Positions 17,258-26,407 are shown, counted from the stretch's first letter. The stretch: 53,311 bases of DNA from CAG-964 sp902789345 (GCA_052117325.1 JBQKJJ010000016.1); one strand, 5' to 3'. The notes: generated from the sequence alone by a model not told the origin. A program made the numbers and translations.

Positions 17258-17353
17258 TATGTAATTATATCTAAACTATGTATCCAAGATTATAATTTGC
17301 CGTTCACTCAATCGTACATAACACATATAGCAGTATTTATATTGCATTACATC

Positions 17354-18373
17354 TTAATTTTCGGTATTACCTTTTGGAGTATCTGGGGCAGCTGCCTTTT
17401 TTCGAGGTTTTACATTAGCCAATGGATTGGCGTTAGCGGCATTTTCCATTTGTTTATCTGAAAGGTGTGTGTATATTTCAGTGGTTCCAAGGTTTTCGTG
17501 CCCTAAAATATCCTGCAATACCCGTATGTCTACATTACCATGTTGATACATCAACGTGGCCGCCGTATGTCGAAGCTTATGTACAGAGTATCCGGCGCCG
17601 TCCAACCCAATCTTCTTTAAATATTTATTTACCATTGCCTGCACAGTTTTGGGGCTCATTCGTTTATATTGCTTACTGATAAAGAGTGCTTCCTTATCCT
17701 TAACACCATCATTTGGTCTTACTTTTTTGTATTCATTAATTGCATTTACACAAGCATCATTTAGATAAACCATTCTTTGTTTATCTCCTTTACCTGTAAC
17801 AATAAGCTGACGCTCACTTTTAAAGCTGTTAAGATTTAAAGCAGTCAATTCGGATAATCTTAAACCGCAGTTAAGGAAAAGAGTCAAAATACAATAGTCA
17901 CGCTCTTTGTGGTCACCATCAACAGAATTTAATAACTCCAGGCTTTCCTCAAGAGACAGATATTTCGGCAATTTTTTAGGAATTTTAGGTGTTTCCAAAT
18001 TTTTAGTAGGGTCATCATCAAGCTTAAGGCTTTTTTGAGTATGATATTTAAAAAATGTCTTGAGGGAGGAGGCTTTTCTTGCTCTGGTTTTTGCACTGTT
18101 ATTTCTGTTCGTAATGCTATAATTCATAAATTCGTATATATCGGTTATAGTAACGGACTTTACAAGTGCAAGATCCACATCTTTAATTGAAATATCTTTA
18201 AATTCAGTGTTTTCATCAACAAGCTTTCTGCGGACCTTTAAAAACCTAAAAAAAGTTCGCAGGTCAAGATAATATTCTTTAATTGTATTTTGGGATTTAT
18301 TTTTAACCGTACCTAAATATAGTAAAAATTCATTTATAATTTCAGGTACTTGCTCATAGTCGATGTTACTCAA
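17354..18373 (-). CDS. Tyrosine recombinase, XerC/XerD type
   Basis: About 340 residues. The N-terminal SAM-like DNA-binding domain (about 10-110) is followed by the catalytic domain with all the expected residues: Arg in LNCGLRLSEL, Lys in VTGKGDKQR, HKLRH, LGHENLGTT and Tyr in TEIYTHLSD. It resembles the chromosome-dimer-resolving Xer enzymes more than phage integrases, though a linker insert and a Lys/Pro-rich C-terminal tail make it longer than the usual 300. The start is uncertain: ATG at 18385 abuts its AAAGG, while TTG at 18373 has AAGGATGG eight bases upstream. A perfect palindrome (18497-18530) lies just upstream. Confidence 0.88.
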   Translation of the reverse strand: MSNIDYEQVPEIINEFLLYLGTVKNKSQNTIKEYYLDLRTFFRFLKVRRKLVDENTEFKDISIKDVDLALVKSVTITDIYEFMNYSITNRNNSAKTRARKASSLKTFFKYHTQKSLKLDDDPTKNLETPKIPKKLPKYLSLEESLELLNSVDGDHKERDYCILTLFLNCGLRLSELTALNLNSFKSERQLIVTGKGDKQRMVYLNDACVNAINEYKKVRPNDGVKDKEALFISKQYKRMSPKTVQAMVNKYLKKIGLDGAGYSVHKLRHTAATLMYQHGNVDIRVLQDILGHENLGTTEIYTHLSDKQMENAANANPLANVKPRKKAAAPDTPKGNTEN

Positions 18374-18496
18374 TAGACTTACCATCCTTTATTAATATTG
18401 TGCTTTGGATTTTCGGGGTTAGGTTTGGGTCTTCATTTTTAATTTTAATTAAACTTTAATTTCTCTCACAAGGGAAGCGGCTTTATCCTTATACAA

Positions 18497-18530
18497 CTAA
18501 TTATACAAAATCAAAATTTTGTATAATTAG
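18497..18530. repeat. Perfect 15-bp palindrome upstream of the Xer gene
   Basis: CTAATTATACAAAAT (18497-18511) and its exact reverse complement (18516-18530) surround CAAA. It is A/T-rich without a following T run on the minus strand, so it is a poor terminator. The 5'-to-3' minus strand contains TATAAT within the second arm, so it may also be part of the recombinase promoter. It could be a protein-binding site. Confidence 0.55.
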
Positions 18531-18562
18531 AGTAGGGGCTGAAAGGATTAGCTGATAAAATG

Positions 18563-19339
18563 CTATGGTGATTCTGTTAACTGGAAAATACTTCCTATAT
18601 CCAACAGTGGTTTATTGCTTAGCTCTAAAATATGTACTCCGTGGTTTTGCAGAAATGACTTTATCAATATGTAGTCAGGGTGATTTTTTATATTTCCTGT
18701 AAACGCTAAAATATCCTTTGAAAGTTTAGCACAGCAGCCACCTATAAATCCGTAATTGTAATACGGAAGGTTTATAAATCCCGGGGTTATTTTTAAAACA
18801 TCCATGTCATTCTTTTTACAGGCTTTAAATATTGCCTCGTCAGATGTTATCACTGCATTACTATTAACAACAGCTATGGAACATTTAGAGTAGCCCTGTT
18901 TAGTATTTACAATTTTACAACCGGGCTTGCTAAATTCCTTTATAATTTCTTTAGCTGTAAATTTAACATTGCATATTAATTTATTGTCCATAACAACATT
19001 GTTAAAACATATGTTATGTGGGTATTTATTGCCCAAAAATGATGTTGACTTTTGGATATTAATGTCTACACCGGTATCCGCACTAACGATTGTTAATTTT
19101 TTAACAATATTATCCTCCGCCATTGTTATATTGTTGCTGACTAATATTTTACCCTTAGAGTAGTGTGAAAGCTGCAAATCCGTATGGAATCGTTCAGGAT
19201 AAGGAAGCCGGATATGTGGAGCTGTTGTAACCACTGCTATGCCTAGCTTTTTTAATTCGTCAGTTATATAACTGTATTCGCCGGACGCAACAACCACTTT
19301 GACAGAGTTTTCAGGCAAGTTAGGTTTACATAAGGTCAC
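18563..19339 (-). CDS. DUF6873 family GME-fold protein
   Basis: A 258-residue cytosolic protein. I recognise it as the DUF6873 family, predicted to share the guanidino-group-modifying (arginine deiminase/dimethylarginine hydrolase-like) fold. Conserved-looking blocks are YPERFHTDLQLSHY, KYPHNICFNNV, TKQGYSKCSIAVV, ITSDEAIFKACK, YNYGFIGGC and the repeated HPDY near the end. The His, Asp and Cys residues in these blocks could form an active site, but no substrate is known. The start is GTG at 19339 with GGAGGGAG five bases upstream. It lies 52 bases after the MacB-like permease and probably shares its transcript. Confidence 0.75.
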   Translation of the reverse strand: MTLCKPNLPENSVKVVVASGEYSYITDELKKLGIAVVTTAPHIRLPYPERFHTDLQLSHYSKGKILVSNNITMAEDNIVKKLTIVSADTGVDINIQKSTSFLGNKYPHNICFNNVVMDNKLICNVKFTAKEIIKEFSKPGCKIVNTKQGYSKCSIAVVNSNAVITSDEAIFKACKKNDMDVLKITPGFINLPYYNYGFIGGCCAKLSKDILAFTGNIKNHPDYILIKSFLQNHGVHILELSNKPLLDIGSIFQLTESP

Positions 19340-19391
19340 AACTACTCCCTCCTACCGCTAAATATTATTTGATGATGATAAATGAAAATAA

Positions 19392-20582
19392 CTATAACGC
19401 CCTAAGTGTTTCGGCAGGTCTTAACTTTGCGGCTTTCAGCGCTGGATATACGCCGAAAACTACTCCTGAAACTATGGAGAACAGACAGGTAACTGCTATT
19501 GTGAGTGTGTCAATTATAATTGTTACATTCATAAGTTTACCGGCAACAAAAACCAGCGTATATGCTATTGCAATTCCCGATATACACCCAATAACAGAAA
19601 GCATAAGGGCCTCGCTTAAGAACTCACGCACTATTACAAATTTACCTGCTCCAATAGATTTTTTTATTCCTATTTCCCGTTTTCTTTCGCCTACTGACAC
19701 AAGCATAACAGTCATTATACTTAATCCTGCAACTATTAGTGAAACCGCACCAACAGCAGACAATATAGTTGTCACTATTGAAAGTATTTTTGTAAGCGAT
19801 TCTTTTTGTTGTGCAAGATTGGTTATTGTATAGCTGCTTTTATCTGTTCCATTAATTATAGAAAGCTTTCTTTCAATTTTGTCGGTTAATGATGTTAAGC
19901 TAATACCGTCAGACGCTTTTGTTATTATTTGATTATAATTGCTTAACCCTGTAAAGCACTGCATAGTTGTGTATGGAATATATATAAAATTCGGCATATA
20001 GCTGCCCATAGCTGCCTGTAAAAGTCCGCTACCTGTTTTTATAACTCCCACTATAGTAAGCTGTTCGGTATTGCCCTGCAGTGTAACTGTCAGATTATGT
20101 CCTACCACATTGTCCTTGCCGTACATTTGTCTTGCAAAGGCCTGGTCAACCATACAGATATTTGAGTTATTTCTTATATCCGACTTATTTATTTCTCGTC
20201 CATACATAGGCTGTAGTGATACAATATTTTTTGCATTGCTGTCTATACCCCACACTATGGCGTTTTCGCTTTTTCCAAAGCCTGACACAGCTTTTGAAGT
20301 TTCCATATATACAGGTGTGGCACTCTTAACGCCGTCAATGTTTTTTATAGCGTCAAGCTCGCTCTCGCTTAGCGGGATATCGCTTGTTTGTGCCGCCACA
20401 GTAAGTCCACCCATTCCCAAACTGTCAAGCTCATTGTTCACGGCATAAGTACCGTAAGAACCAATACTATTTATTATTATAACAGAACAAACGCCAATAG
20501 CAACACCTAAAACAGTTAAAAGACTTCGCCCTTTTTTACGGAATAAATTTTTAAGAGGATAAATTATTATTTCTTCAATCAT
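19392..20582 (-). CDS. MacB/FtsX-type ABC transporter permease
   Basis: A 396-residue membrane protein with the MacB-type layout: one N-terminal helix (about 18-40), a large extracytoplasmic domain (about 45-270) and three C-terminal helices (about 280-385) forming the FtsX domain. The block ERKREIGIKKSIGAGKFVIVREFLSEA is characteristic. Partners normally are a MacA-like adaptor and a separate MacB-type ATPase. The adaptor overlaps this gene by 4 bases upstream, but no ATPase gene is adjacent; the next genes are DUF6873 and folD. Substrates of such exporters are peptides, lipids or antibiotics. The coupling ATG lies in the overlap. Confidence 0.9.
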   Translation of the reverse strand: MIEEIIIYPLKNLFRKKGRSLLTVLGVAIGVCSVIIINSIGSYGTYAVNNELDSLGMGGLTVAAQTSDIPLSESELDAIKNIDGVKSATPVYMETSKAVSGFGKSENAIVWGIDSNAKNIVSLQPMYGREINKSDIRNNSNICMVDQAFARQMYGKDNVVGHNLTVTLQGNTEQLTIVGVIKTGSGLLQAAMGSYMPNFIYIPYTTMQCFTGLSNYNQIITKASDGISLTSLTDKIERKLSIINGTDKSSYTITNLAQQKESLTKILSIVTTILSAVGAVSLIVAGLSIMTVMLVSVGERKREIGIKKSIGAGKFVIVREFLSEALMLSVIGCISGIAIAYTLVFVAGKLMNVTIIIDTLTIAVTCLFSIVSGVVFGVYPALKAAKLRPAETLRAL

Positions 20583-21520
20583 TTTTTAATCTCCAACAGC
20601 TTATTTACTCTTACAGAACCGGTGTCATTGATTTTTTCAGGTGCTTCAATTACTAAATCATTTTTATTTAGTCCGGATATTATTTCTACACCATTTTCAT
20701 ATTCATTACCTATTTTTACAGATTTCTTCTGGGCCTTTCCATTATTAAATGTGTACACTGTGCCGCTGTTTTCGCTGTCCATTTCAACTGTTTCATACGG
20801 AATTATTATGCCGTTATTTTTTGTGTTGGTAGTTATAGTGCATTTTGCCGTATACCCCTGTTTAATAAGTTGGTTGGGATTTTCAATGCTAACCGTTACG
20901 TCAACAGCTGTTTCTTTGCCTGTGGTTGTTACAACCTGTTTTGCAATACTGTCTATAGAGCTAACCTTACCACTGTAGCTATGGTTGCCAAAGGCTGTCC
21001 CGGTTATTTTAACAGGCTGACCTGTTTTTATTTTAGAGATTTTATTTTCATTTATTGGTACATTTACGCAAAGGTTATCACTGTTTACTATGGTTATAAC
21101 CGTTGTTCCGCTTGCTATTGGATCTTCACTTTTAATATCTACAGACAGCACTGTACCAGATACCGGTGCCTCTACATTCATAGAATTATTATTTACAACA
21201 TTTACTAAAGAGGCTGTGTCTGCTCCCTTAACATTTTCAGCTGAAATATTGGCAATCATAGAAAATAATCTATCGCCCTTTTCTACCGTATCGCCCTTTT
21301 CCACAAATACTTCCTGTACAATACCGTTGGCGGCAGGTGAAACATCGTTGGTTTCTGTATACTCAATTTTACCCGAGCAGATAACGGTATCCTCCAGCTG
21401 TGTACCCGTTACTCTGTAAACATTTACAGCCAATACATTATTTTTAATCATTACACCTGAAAACAAAAGGAATGTTACAACACCAAATGTTGCGGCAATT
21501 TCAATAATAATTTTTTTCAT
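20579..21520 (-). CDS. MacA-like periplasmic/extracytoplasmic adaptor protein
   Basis: A 313-residue HlyD/RND-adaptor-type protein. An N-terminal membrane helix (about 9-30) is followed by a lipoyl-like barrel-sandwich domain (VEKGDTVEKGDRLFSMI and APVSGTVLSVDI), a beta-barrel (KTGQPVKITG...YSGKVSSID) and a C-terminal membrane-proximal domain (SENSGTVYTFNNG, GNEYENGVEIISGL). The long coiled coil of Gram-negative MacA is almost absent, consistent with a Gram-positive exporter that needs no outer-membrane channel. It overlaps the permease gene by 4 bases. AGGGGATG precedes the ATG. Confidence 0.88.
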   Translation of the reverse strand: MKKIIIEIAATFGVVTFLLFSGVMIKNNVLAVNVYRVTGTQLEDTVICSGKIEYTETNDVSPAANGIVQEVFVEKGDTVEKGDRLFSMIANISAENVKGADTASLVNVVNNNSMNVEAPVSGTVLSVDIKSEDPIASGTTVITIVNSDNLCVNVPINENKISKIKTGQPVKITGTAFGNHSYSGKVSSIDSIAKQVVTTTGKETAVDVTVSIENPNQLIKQGYTAKCTITTNTKNNGIIIPYETVEMDSENSGTVYTFNNGKAQKKSVKIGNEYENGVEIISGLNKNDLVIEAPEKINDTGSVRVNKLLEIKK

Positions 21521-21596
21521 CTAATCATCCCCTTATAGCTAGTATTTAAAATAACTGCTAAAATATTACCCGGGAAATAATTTTATTTCTTTTGTA

Positions 21597-21640
21597 ATAA
21601 AAATTCGGCGACCCTGCTTAAGAAAAGTAAGACCGCCGAA
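21597..21640 (-). terminator. Terminator after folD
   Basis: TTCGGCG (21604-21610) pairs with CGCCGAA (21634-21640). On the minus strand the stem is followed by five to six U. It ends the M16-lgt-folD operon before the adaptor gene. Confidence 0.75.
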
Positions 21641-21683
21641 ATAATTTTTTAGATTGCCAATAATCCAAATTTAAAAACAAAAA

Positions 21684-22541
21684 TCAAGCAAGTTTATTTT
21701 GAATTTTAAAGGCTGTAAGAGTATTTTTCATAAGTGTGGCAATGGTCATAGGACCTACTCCGCCCGGAACTGGTGTAATGTATGAGGCAACATTCTGAAC
21801 ATTTTCAAAATCGACATCGCCGCACAGCTTACCGTTATCCATTCGGTTTATACCCACATCAATTACAACAGCATTTTCCTTTACCATATCGGCAGTTACA
21901 AACTTTGCTATACCTACTGCCGCAACCAATATGTCTGCCCTTTTACACACTTCGGCAAGATTCTTTGTACGGCTGTGGCAAATTGTAACAGTACCGTTTT
22001 TATGTAACAAAAGCATACTCATAGGCTTGCCTACAATATTACTTCTGCCAAGAACAACACATTCCTTACCCTCAATGTCAATGTTGTAGTATGCAAGCAA
22101 TTCCATTACGCCTGCAGGGGTACAAGGTAAAAAGTCATAGTCACCAATCATTATTTTGCCAACATTAACAGCATGGAAAGCGTCAACATCTTTCTTTGGG
22201 CTTATAGCCTCTATTACTGCTTTTTCATCAAGGTGCTTCGGTAGCGGAAGCTGACACAATATACCGTTAATTTCATCGTCATTGTTAAGCTTTTCAACTA
22301 GCTCCATAAGTTCCTGCTGTGTGGTTTGAGCTGGCAAAGCATATTCCTTTGACAAAAAGCCTACTAATTCACAGGCCTTTTTCTTATTGTTGACATACAC
22401 CTTTGAAGCAGGGTCATCACCAACAATAATTACTGCTAAGCCCGGTTTTTTTCCTGTTGTCTTAAAAAGCTCCGCACATTCATCTGCAACCTTTTGCTTT
22501 ACACTGGCAGATACAGTTTTACCGTCAATTATTTTTGCCAT
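21684..22541 (-). CDS. folD: Bifunctional methylenetetrahydrofolate dehydrogenase/cyclohydrolase
   Basis: A 285-residue enzyme interconverting 5,10-methylene-, methenyl- and 10-formyl-tetrahydrofolate. The catalytic lysine block YVNNKKKACELVGF, QLPLPKHLDE, the Rossmann motif VVLGRSNIVGKPMSMLL and the C-terminal TPVPGGVGPMTIATLMKNT are all intact. 10-formyl-THF feeds the purine steps encoded at 37391-44391 (PurN and AICAR transformylase). It is the last gene of an operon after lgt, 15 bases away; GGGGGAG precedes the ATG. Confidence 0.97.
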   Translation of the reverse strand: MAKIIDGKTVSASVKQKVADECAELFKTTGKKPGLAVIIVGDDPASKVYVNNKKKACELVGFLSKEYALPAQTTQQELMELVEKLNNDDEINGILCQLPLPKHLDEKAVIEAISPKKDVDAFHAVNVGKIMIGDYDFLPCTPAGVMELLAYYNIDIEGKECVVLGRSNIVGKPMSMLLLHKNGTVTICHSRTKNLAEVCKRADILVAAVGIAKFVTADMVKENAVVIDVGINRMDNGKLCGDVDFENVQNVASYITPVPGGVGPMTIATLMKNTLTAFKIQNKLA

Positions 22542-22556
22542 AGCTTATACTCCCCC

Positions 22557-23630
22557 TTACATTTTTATGTTTTTAATATTTTTTAGAATATCATCAATTT
22601 CCTGTTCACTTCTTTTGTCAGCATCATTGTCCAACATACCAATATCCACATTATCAATACTGTCATCAACACTGTCATTTTTCTTGGTACTTTCCGCTTT
22701 TTGGGTGCTGTCAGAATAAATATCCTCAACTTCTTTTTCTGAATTTTTATCAGCTTCAGATTTGTTTTTTAATTTATTTTCGTCCTTGCTGTCGCTTTTT
22801 ATATATGATATATCAACAACAGGTTCAGCAACAGTTAGGTTATTAAGCTTTTTGATATAGAAATATACCAATAAAGCAACGCCTGCAACTACCATAATAA
22901 TTGACAGCAACTGAGAAACTCTTATTCCGGTGTTAGGAATATATAAGCTGTCGGTACGCAAGCCCTCTACCACCGCACGCTCTGCACCATACCATACAAG
23001 GTATAAAAGAGCCATTTGTCCGTGATATTTTCTTAACTTTGATTTTGAGAAAAGGTGAAGCAATAAAACTCCCAGTAAGCACCATATTGATTCATACAAG
23101 AAGCAAGGGTGTACTGCAATGTTATTTGTACCCTCACTTAGCATACCCCAAGGTAAGTCGGTAGGTTCACCGTAGGCCTCCTGGTTAAAGAAGTTGCCCC
23201 ATCTGCCTATGCCCTGTCCTATTAAAAAGCCTATTGCGGCTACATCTAACAGGGCAGGAATATTCATCTTGCATATTTTTGCAACAATAAGTCCGCCTAT
23301 AAGGGCGCCAATTATTCCGCCGTATATGGCAAGTCCACCCTCGTTTATGGCAAGAATTTTATCGGGATGTTCACTGTAATAACCCCAGTTAAATATAACA
23401 TAGTACAGCCTTGCACCTATAATACCGGTAATAACACCAACAATAACGCAGTTAAGCAAATTGTCAGCTGAAATACCTAGGCTCTTTGAATTTACACAGC
23501 CGTATATTACAGCTAAAATTAAGCCTGTGGCAATAATTATACCATACCAATATATTGACAGGCCAAAAATTTGAATTTGATTGTTAATTTCCAAGCTAAT
23601 ACCCAAACCCGGAAATGATACATGATACAT
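22557..23630 (-). CDS. lgt: Prolipoprotein diacylglyceryl transferase with charged C-terminal extension
   Basis: Lgt transfers diacylglycerol from phosphatidylglycerol to the lipobox cysteine of prolipoproteins, serving the lipoproteins encoded in this window. The seven-helix core (residues about 15-270) has the signature GRWGNFFNQEAYG, the block GLAIYGGIIGAL and the late YLVWYGAERAVVEGLRTD. After the last helix comes about 85 residues rich in Lys, Asp, Ser and Glu, absent from shorter family members, presumably a disordered cytoplasmic tail. AGGAGG lies before the ATG. Confidence 0.95.
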   Translation of the reverse strand: MYHVSFPGLGISLEINNQIQIFGLSIYWYGIIIATGLILAVIYGCVNSKSLGISADNLLNCVIVGVITGIIGARLYYVIFNWGYYSEHPDKILAINEGGLAIYGGIIGALIGGLIVAKICKMNIPALLDVAAIGFLIGQGIGRWGNFFNQEAYGEPTDLPWGMLSEGTNNIAVHPCFLYESIWCLLGVLLLHLFSKSKLRKYHGQMALLYLVWYGAERAVVEGLRTDSLYIPNTGIRVSQLLSIIMVVAGVALLVYFYIKKLNNLTVAEPVVDISYIKSDSKDENKLKNKSEADKNSEKEVEDIYSDSTQKAESTKKNDSVDDSIDNVDIGMLDNDADKRSEQEIDDILKNIKNIKM

Positions 23631-23652
23631 AAAAATATAACCTCCTAAAATT

Positions 23653-24930
23653 TTAAAGTGGCAAAACTACTGAAAGCGCTGCTTTGGAAATATCAAACTG
23701 CTCATTCAAGCGTCTGTTTATATCCCCTAATGTAGCGTTCTTTACACACTTAATATACTCAAATATTTCTCTGCCGGCAAAATCGTTATCCATAAGAATA
23801 CCCGCAACCGTACCGTTATTATTGAGGGCAGCTATGTTTTCACCGTACACAGCCCTTTGCGCAATTTCAAAATCCTTTTCCGAAATGCCCCTTACTTTTA
23901 GATTTTCTATATAATCCTTTATTACCTTTGCCGCAGCTTTAGGGTTCTTCGACTCGCCGCCAAAAAGCACACTGCTGTAAAAAGGACCTTCAAAATGTTC
24001 ATACTCAAAGGTGTTATTAATTAATCCCTGCTTTTCAAGGCTTTCATACATTTGTGAAGAGCCTGAACCAATGGCATAAAGTAAAATTTCACTTTCAGCC
24101 ATTTCCTTATCGGTTAAGCGTTCTTTGCTTACCGGCTCCTTAAAGCCAAGCTGGAACAGCGGAATTGAAACAGGGAACTTCTGCTCAACATAATCTTTGG
24201 CGATTTCAGCAGGTTCATCCGGGAAAGTGCTTTCAACCTTTTTCTCAGGTGATTCTTTTAAATATTTGTCACATATAGGCAAAACAACATCAAGCTTTGC
24301 CTTGCCGCCCACAATAGTCAAAGCCATATTGTGCAGATTATAAAAACCGTTATAACAGTCATATAGCTTCTGAGGTGTTATTTCTGCTATAGTTTCTACA
24401 GTACCGGCTATGTCAATCTTTACAGGATGATTTTTATATAACGCACCTAAAAGATTAAATGACACTCTCCAGTTAGGGTCGTCGTCATACATTCTTATTT
24501 CCTGGCCTATAATTCCCTGTTCTTTCTGTACAGTTTCGTCTGTAAAATAAGGTTCCTGAACAAAATCAAGAAGTATTTTCAGTGACTCTTCAAAATTATC
24601 TGTGCATGAGAACAAGTAGCAGGTTTTATCAAACGAGGTGTACGCGTTTGCAGACGCACCTGTTTTTGCATACTTTGCAAATGCGTCACCATCTTCACAT
24701 TCAAAAAGCTTGTGCTCCAGGTAATGTGCAATGCCGTCAGGAACAACAGCCTGCTGACCGTCCTCCTTAGCAAATGCGGTATTAATTGAACCGTATTTTG
24801 CCCCAAACAGCGCATAGGTAGACAAGAAGCCCTCCTTTGGATATACATATATGGTAAGACCGCTTTTATGGTTTATCTTATAATATTTGTCGCCTGAAAT
24901 ACTGCACTGAATTTCCTCTATATTTTCCAT
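23653..24930 (-). CDS. M16 family zinc peptidase, YfmH-like
   Basis: A 425-residue homologue of the catalytic member of the paired M16 proteins. The inverted zinc motif is present as HYLEH (about residues 66-70) with the distal Glu in the EQGIIGQEIRMYDDDPN block. In B. subtilis the corresponding YmfF/YmfH pair is linked to modification of elongation factor P; whether this applies here is not known. The gene overlaps the preceding partner by one base. It is followed 22 bases later by lgt. Start ATG at 24930. Confidence 0.9.
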   Translation of the reverse strand: MENIEEIQCSISGDKYYKINHKSGLTIYVYPKEGFLSTYALFGAKYGSINTAFAKEDGQQAVVPDGIAHYLEHKLFECEDGDAFAKYAKTGASANAYTSFDKTCYLFSCTDNFEESLKILLDFVQEPYFTDETVQKEQGIIGQEIRMYDDDPNWRVSFNLLGALYKNHPVKIDIAGTVETIAEITPQKLYDCYNGFYNLHNMALTIVGGKAKLDVVLPICDKYLKESPEKKVESTFPDEPAEIAKDYVEQKFPVSIPLFQLGFKEPVSKERLTDKEMAESEILLYAIGSGSSQMYESLEKQGLINNTFEYEHFEGPFYSSVLFGGESKNPKAAAKVIKDYIENLKVRGISEKDFEIAQRAVYGENIAALNNNGTVAGILMDNDFAGREIFEYIKCVKNATLGDINRRLNEQFDISKAALSVVLPL

Positions 24931-26213
24931 TATTCTGCCTCCTTACTGCTATTTGGCTGTAATAAATAAATAGTATCCAGCTTAATTGTATTGGCAAGCT
25001 TAACTATGGTTTCCTTTGTAACACTGTTTAAAGCGTTAACAACCTCATCTACAGTAGAAAGCTTACTGTCAAGCATTTGACCTATATACCATGCCTCTGT
25101 GCCTGAAAGCGTATCCTGCGAACTCTTTAGGTTGTTTACAAGTGCAAGCTTTGCAGAGCTAATTTCAAAATCAGTTATATTTCCCTTTTGCATATCTGCT
25201 AACTGATTTTTAATTTCCTCAATAGTACGCTGAATATTTTCTTTTTCAACACCGCTGTCTACAATTACAATGCCCTTAAGCTTGTCAAATCTTGCGGCGC
25301 AGTAGTAGCAAAGGCTAAGCTTTTCACGAACATTCAAAAAGAATTTCGAGCTTGGCGTTCCGCCCAATATTGCGACTGTAAGGCTCATAGGCACCGTATC
25401 GTCCTCCGGTTCTGCCGATGCAGTTCTAAAGCCCATTACAAGCTTTGCCTGAGCAATGTCGGAGGTTTCTGTAACGCTTTTAACATCAGTTGAATCTTTG
25501 ATAATCTCTGTTTTAATTTCAGGCACATTGCGCTGAAGCTGTGAAAACCTTTCGGTAATTATTTTTTGTGCCATATCAGGGTTACTGCTGCCAAGCATCA
25601 TAACCTCAACTCTGGAATTTTTCAGTGCGTTCTGCCAATATTCATACATATCGGCGGCTGTAAGAGATTCAACGTCTTCTCTGCTTCCGTATCGTTTAAT
25701 TCCGTAAGCTTCATTTTCACACATAGCAGAGGTAAGCTGTGAAATTGCATAAATACGCTTTTCATTATATTCGGCGTCAATAGCCTCAATAAGCTGTCGT
25801 TTACATTGGTTAAAATCTTCTTCAGCAAAAGCTTTGTTTTCAATTTTCGGGTTAAAAATAACCTCGCAAAGCAGGTCAACAAGCTCCGGAGAGATTTTTT
25901 CGCCCTGCATAGTATATCTGTCGTCAATGCCTGATATAGTTAATGTCATTGCCAAACATTCGCCCATTTTTCTGCAATATGCGCCAATGCCGGCACCGTA
26001 GCAGTTGCTTAAAACACGATTAAGACTAATAGCGTCAGGGTATTTTTTACAGCTGTAAGCAAGGAGCGACGGCAGCAGTGCATAACCTGCGGCAGTTGAT
26101 TTCTCAAGAGGAACGAACATTGTAACCGATATTTTGGCAGTTTTAAAACGCTCCTCATTTACGCTGTTAAAGGAAACACCATTTGCGATAGATTTTCTTA
26201 CTATACTACTCAT
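24930..26213 (-). CDS. M16-like peptidase subunit without zinc site, YfmF-like
   Basis: A 427-residue M16-fold protein. In the place where active members have HxxEH it reads LPSLLAYSCKK, so it has no catalytic zinc site. The C-terminal half keeps the R/Y substrate-binding region (REKLSLCYYCAARFDKLKG). Such inactive-active pairs form the working heterodimer, so the lack of a motif is a family trait, not decay. It is the first gene of the operon, with AAAGGGAAAG before the ATG and a TATAAT at about 26269-26274 lacking a good -35. Confidence 0.88.
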   Translation of the reverse strand: MSSIVRKSIANGVSFNSVNEERFKTAKISVTMFVPLEKSTAAGYALLPSLLAYSCKKYPDAISLNRVLSNCYGAGIGAYCRKMGECLAMTLTISGIDDRYTMQGEKISPELVDLLCEVIFNPKIENKAFAEEDFNQCKRQLIEAIDAEYNEKRIYAISQLTSAMCENEAYGIKRYGSREDVESLTAADMYEYWQNALKNSRVEVMMLGSSNPDMAQKIITERFSQLQRNVPEIKTEIIKDSTDVKSVTETSDIAQAKLVMGFRTASAEPEDDTVPMSLTVAILGGTPSSKFFLNVREKLSLCYYCAARFDKLKGIVIVDSGVEKENIQRTIEEIKNQLADMQKGNITDFEISSAKLALVNNLKSSQDTLSGTEAWYIGQMLDSKLSTVDEVVNALNSVTKETIVKLANTIKLDTIYLLQPNSSKEAE

Positions 26214-26334
26214 TTTACTTTCCCTTTCTCTGTATAATATATTAGTTTATACACAGTTTATTATATCATAATAACTAACCGTATAAAAGAGTTTAATAAA
26301 AAATTCACAAAATTAGTTGTAAAAATAATAAGCA

Positions 26335-26368
26335 AAAGAAACTCCTGCAACACAGCATTGCAGGAGTT
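26335..26368 (-). terminator. Terminator of RNase P RNA
   Basis: AACTCCTGCAA (26340-26350) and TTGCAGGAGTT (26358-26368) form an 11-bp stem; on the minus strand TTTCTTTT follows. It lies about 40 bases past the mature 3' end of the RNA. Confidence 0.75.
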
Positions 26369-26407
26369 AAAACTTTTGCCGTTTAAAACAGCTACATATT
26401 CATATAA

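Noticed and set aside
17354..18373. Tyrosine recombinase as an integrase of a mobile island
   Set aside because: Its sequence is Xer-like, there is no neighbouring tRNA, attachment repeat or cargo, and flanking genes are core functions.
24930..26213. M16 gene as a pseudogene because HxxEH is missing
   Set aside because: The frame is full length and the active partner overlaps it by one base; inactive-active pairs are normal for this family.
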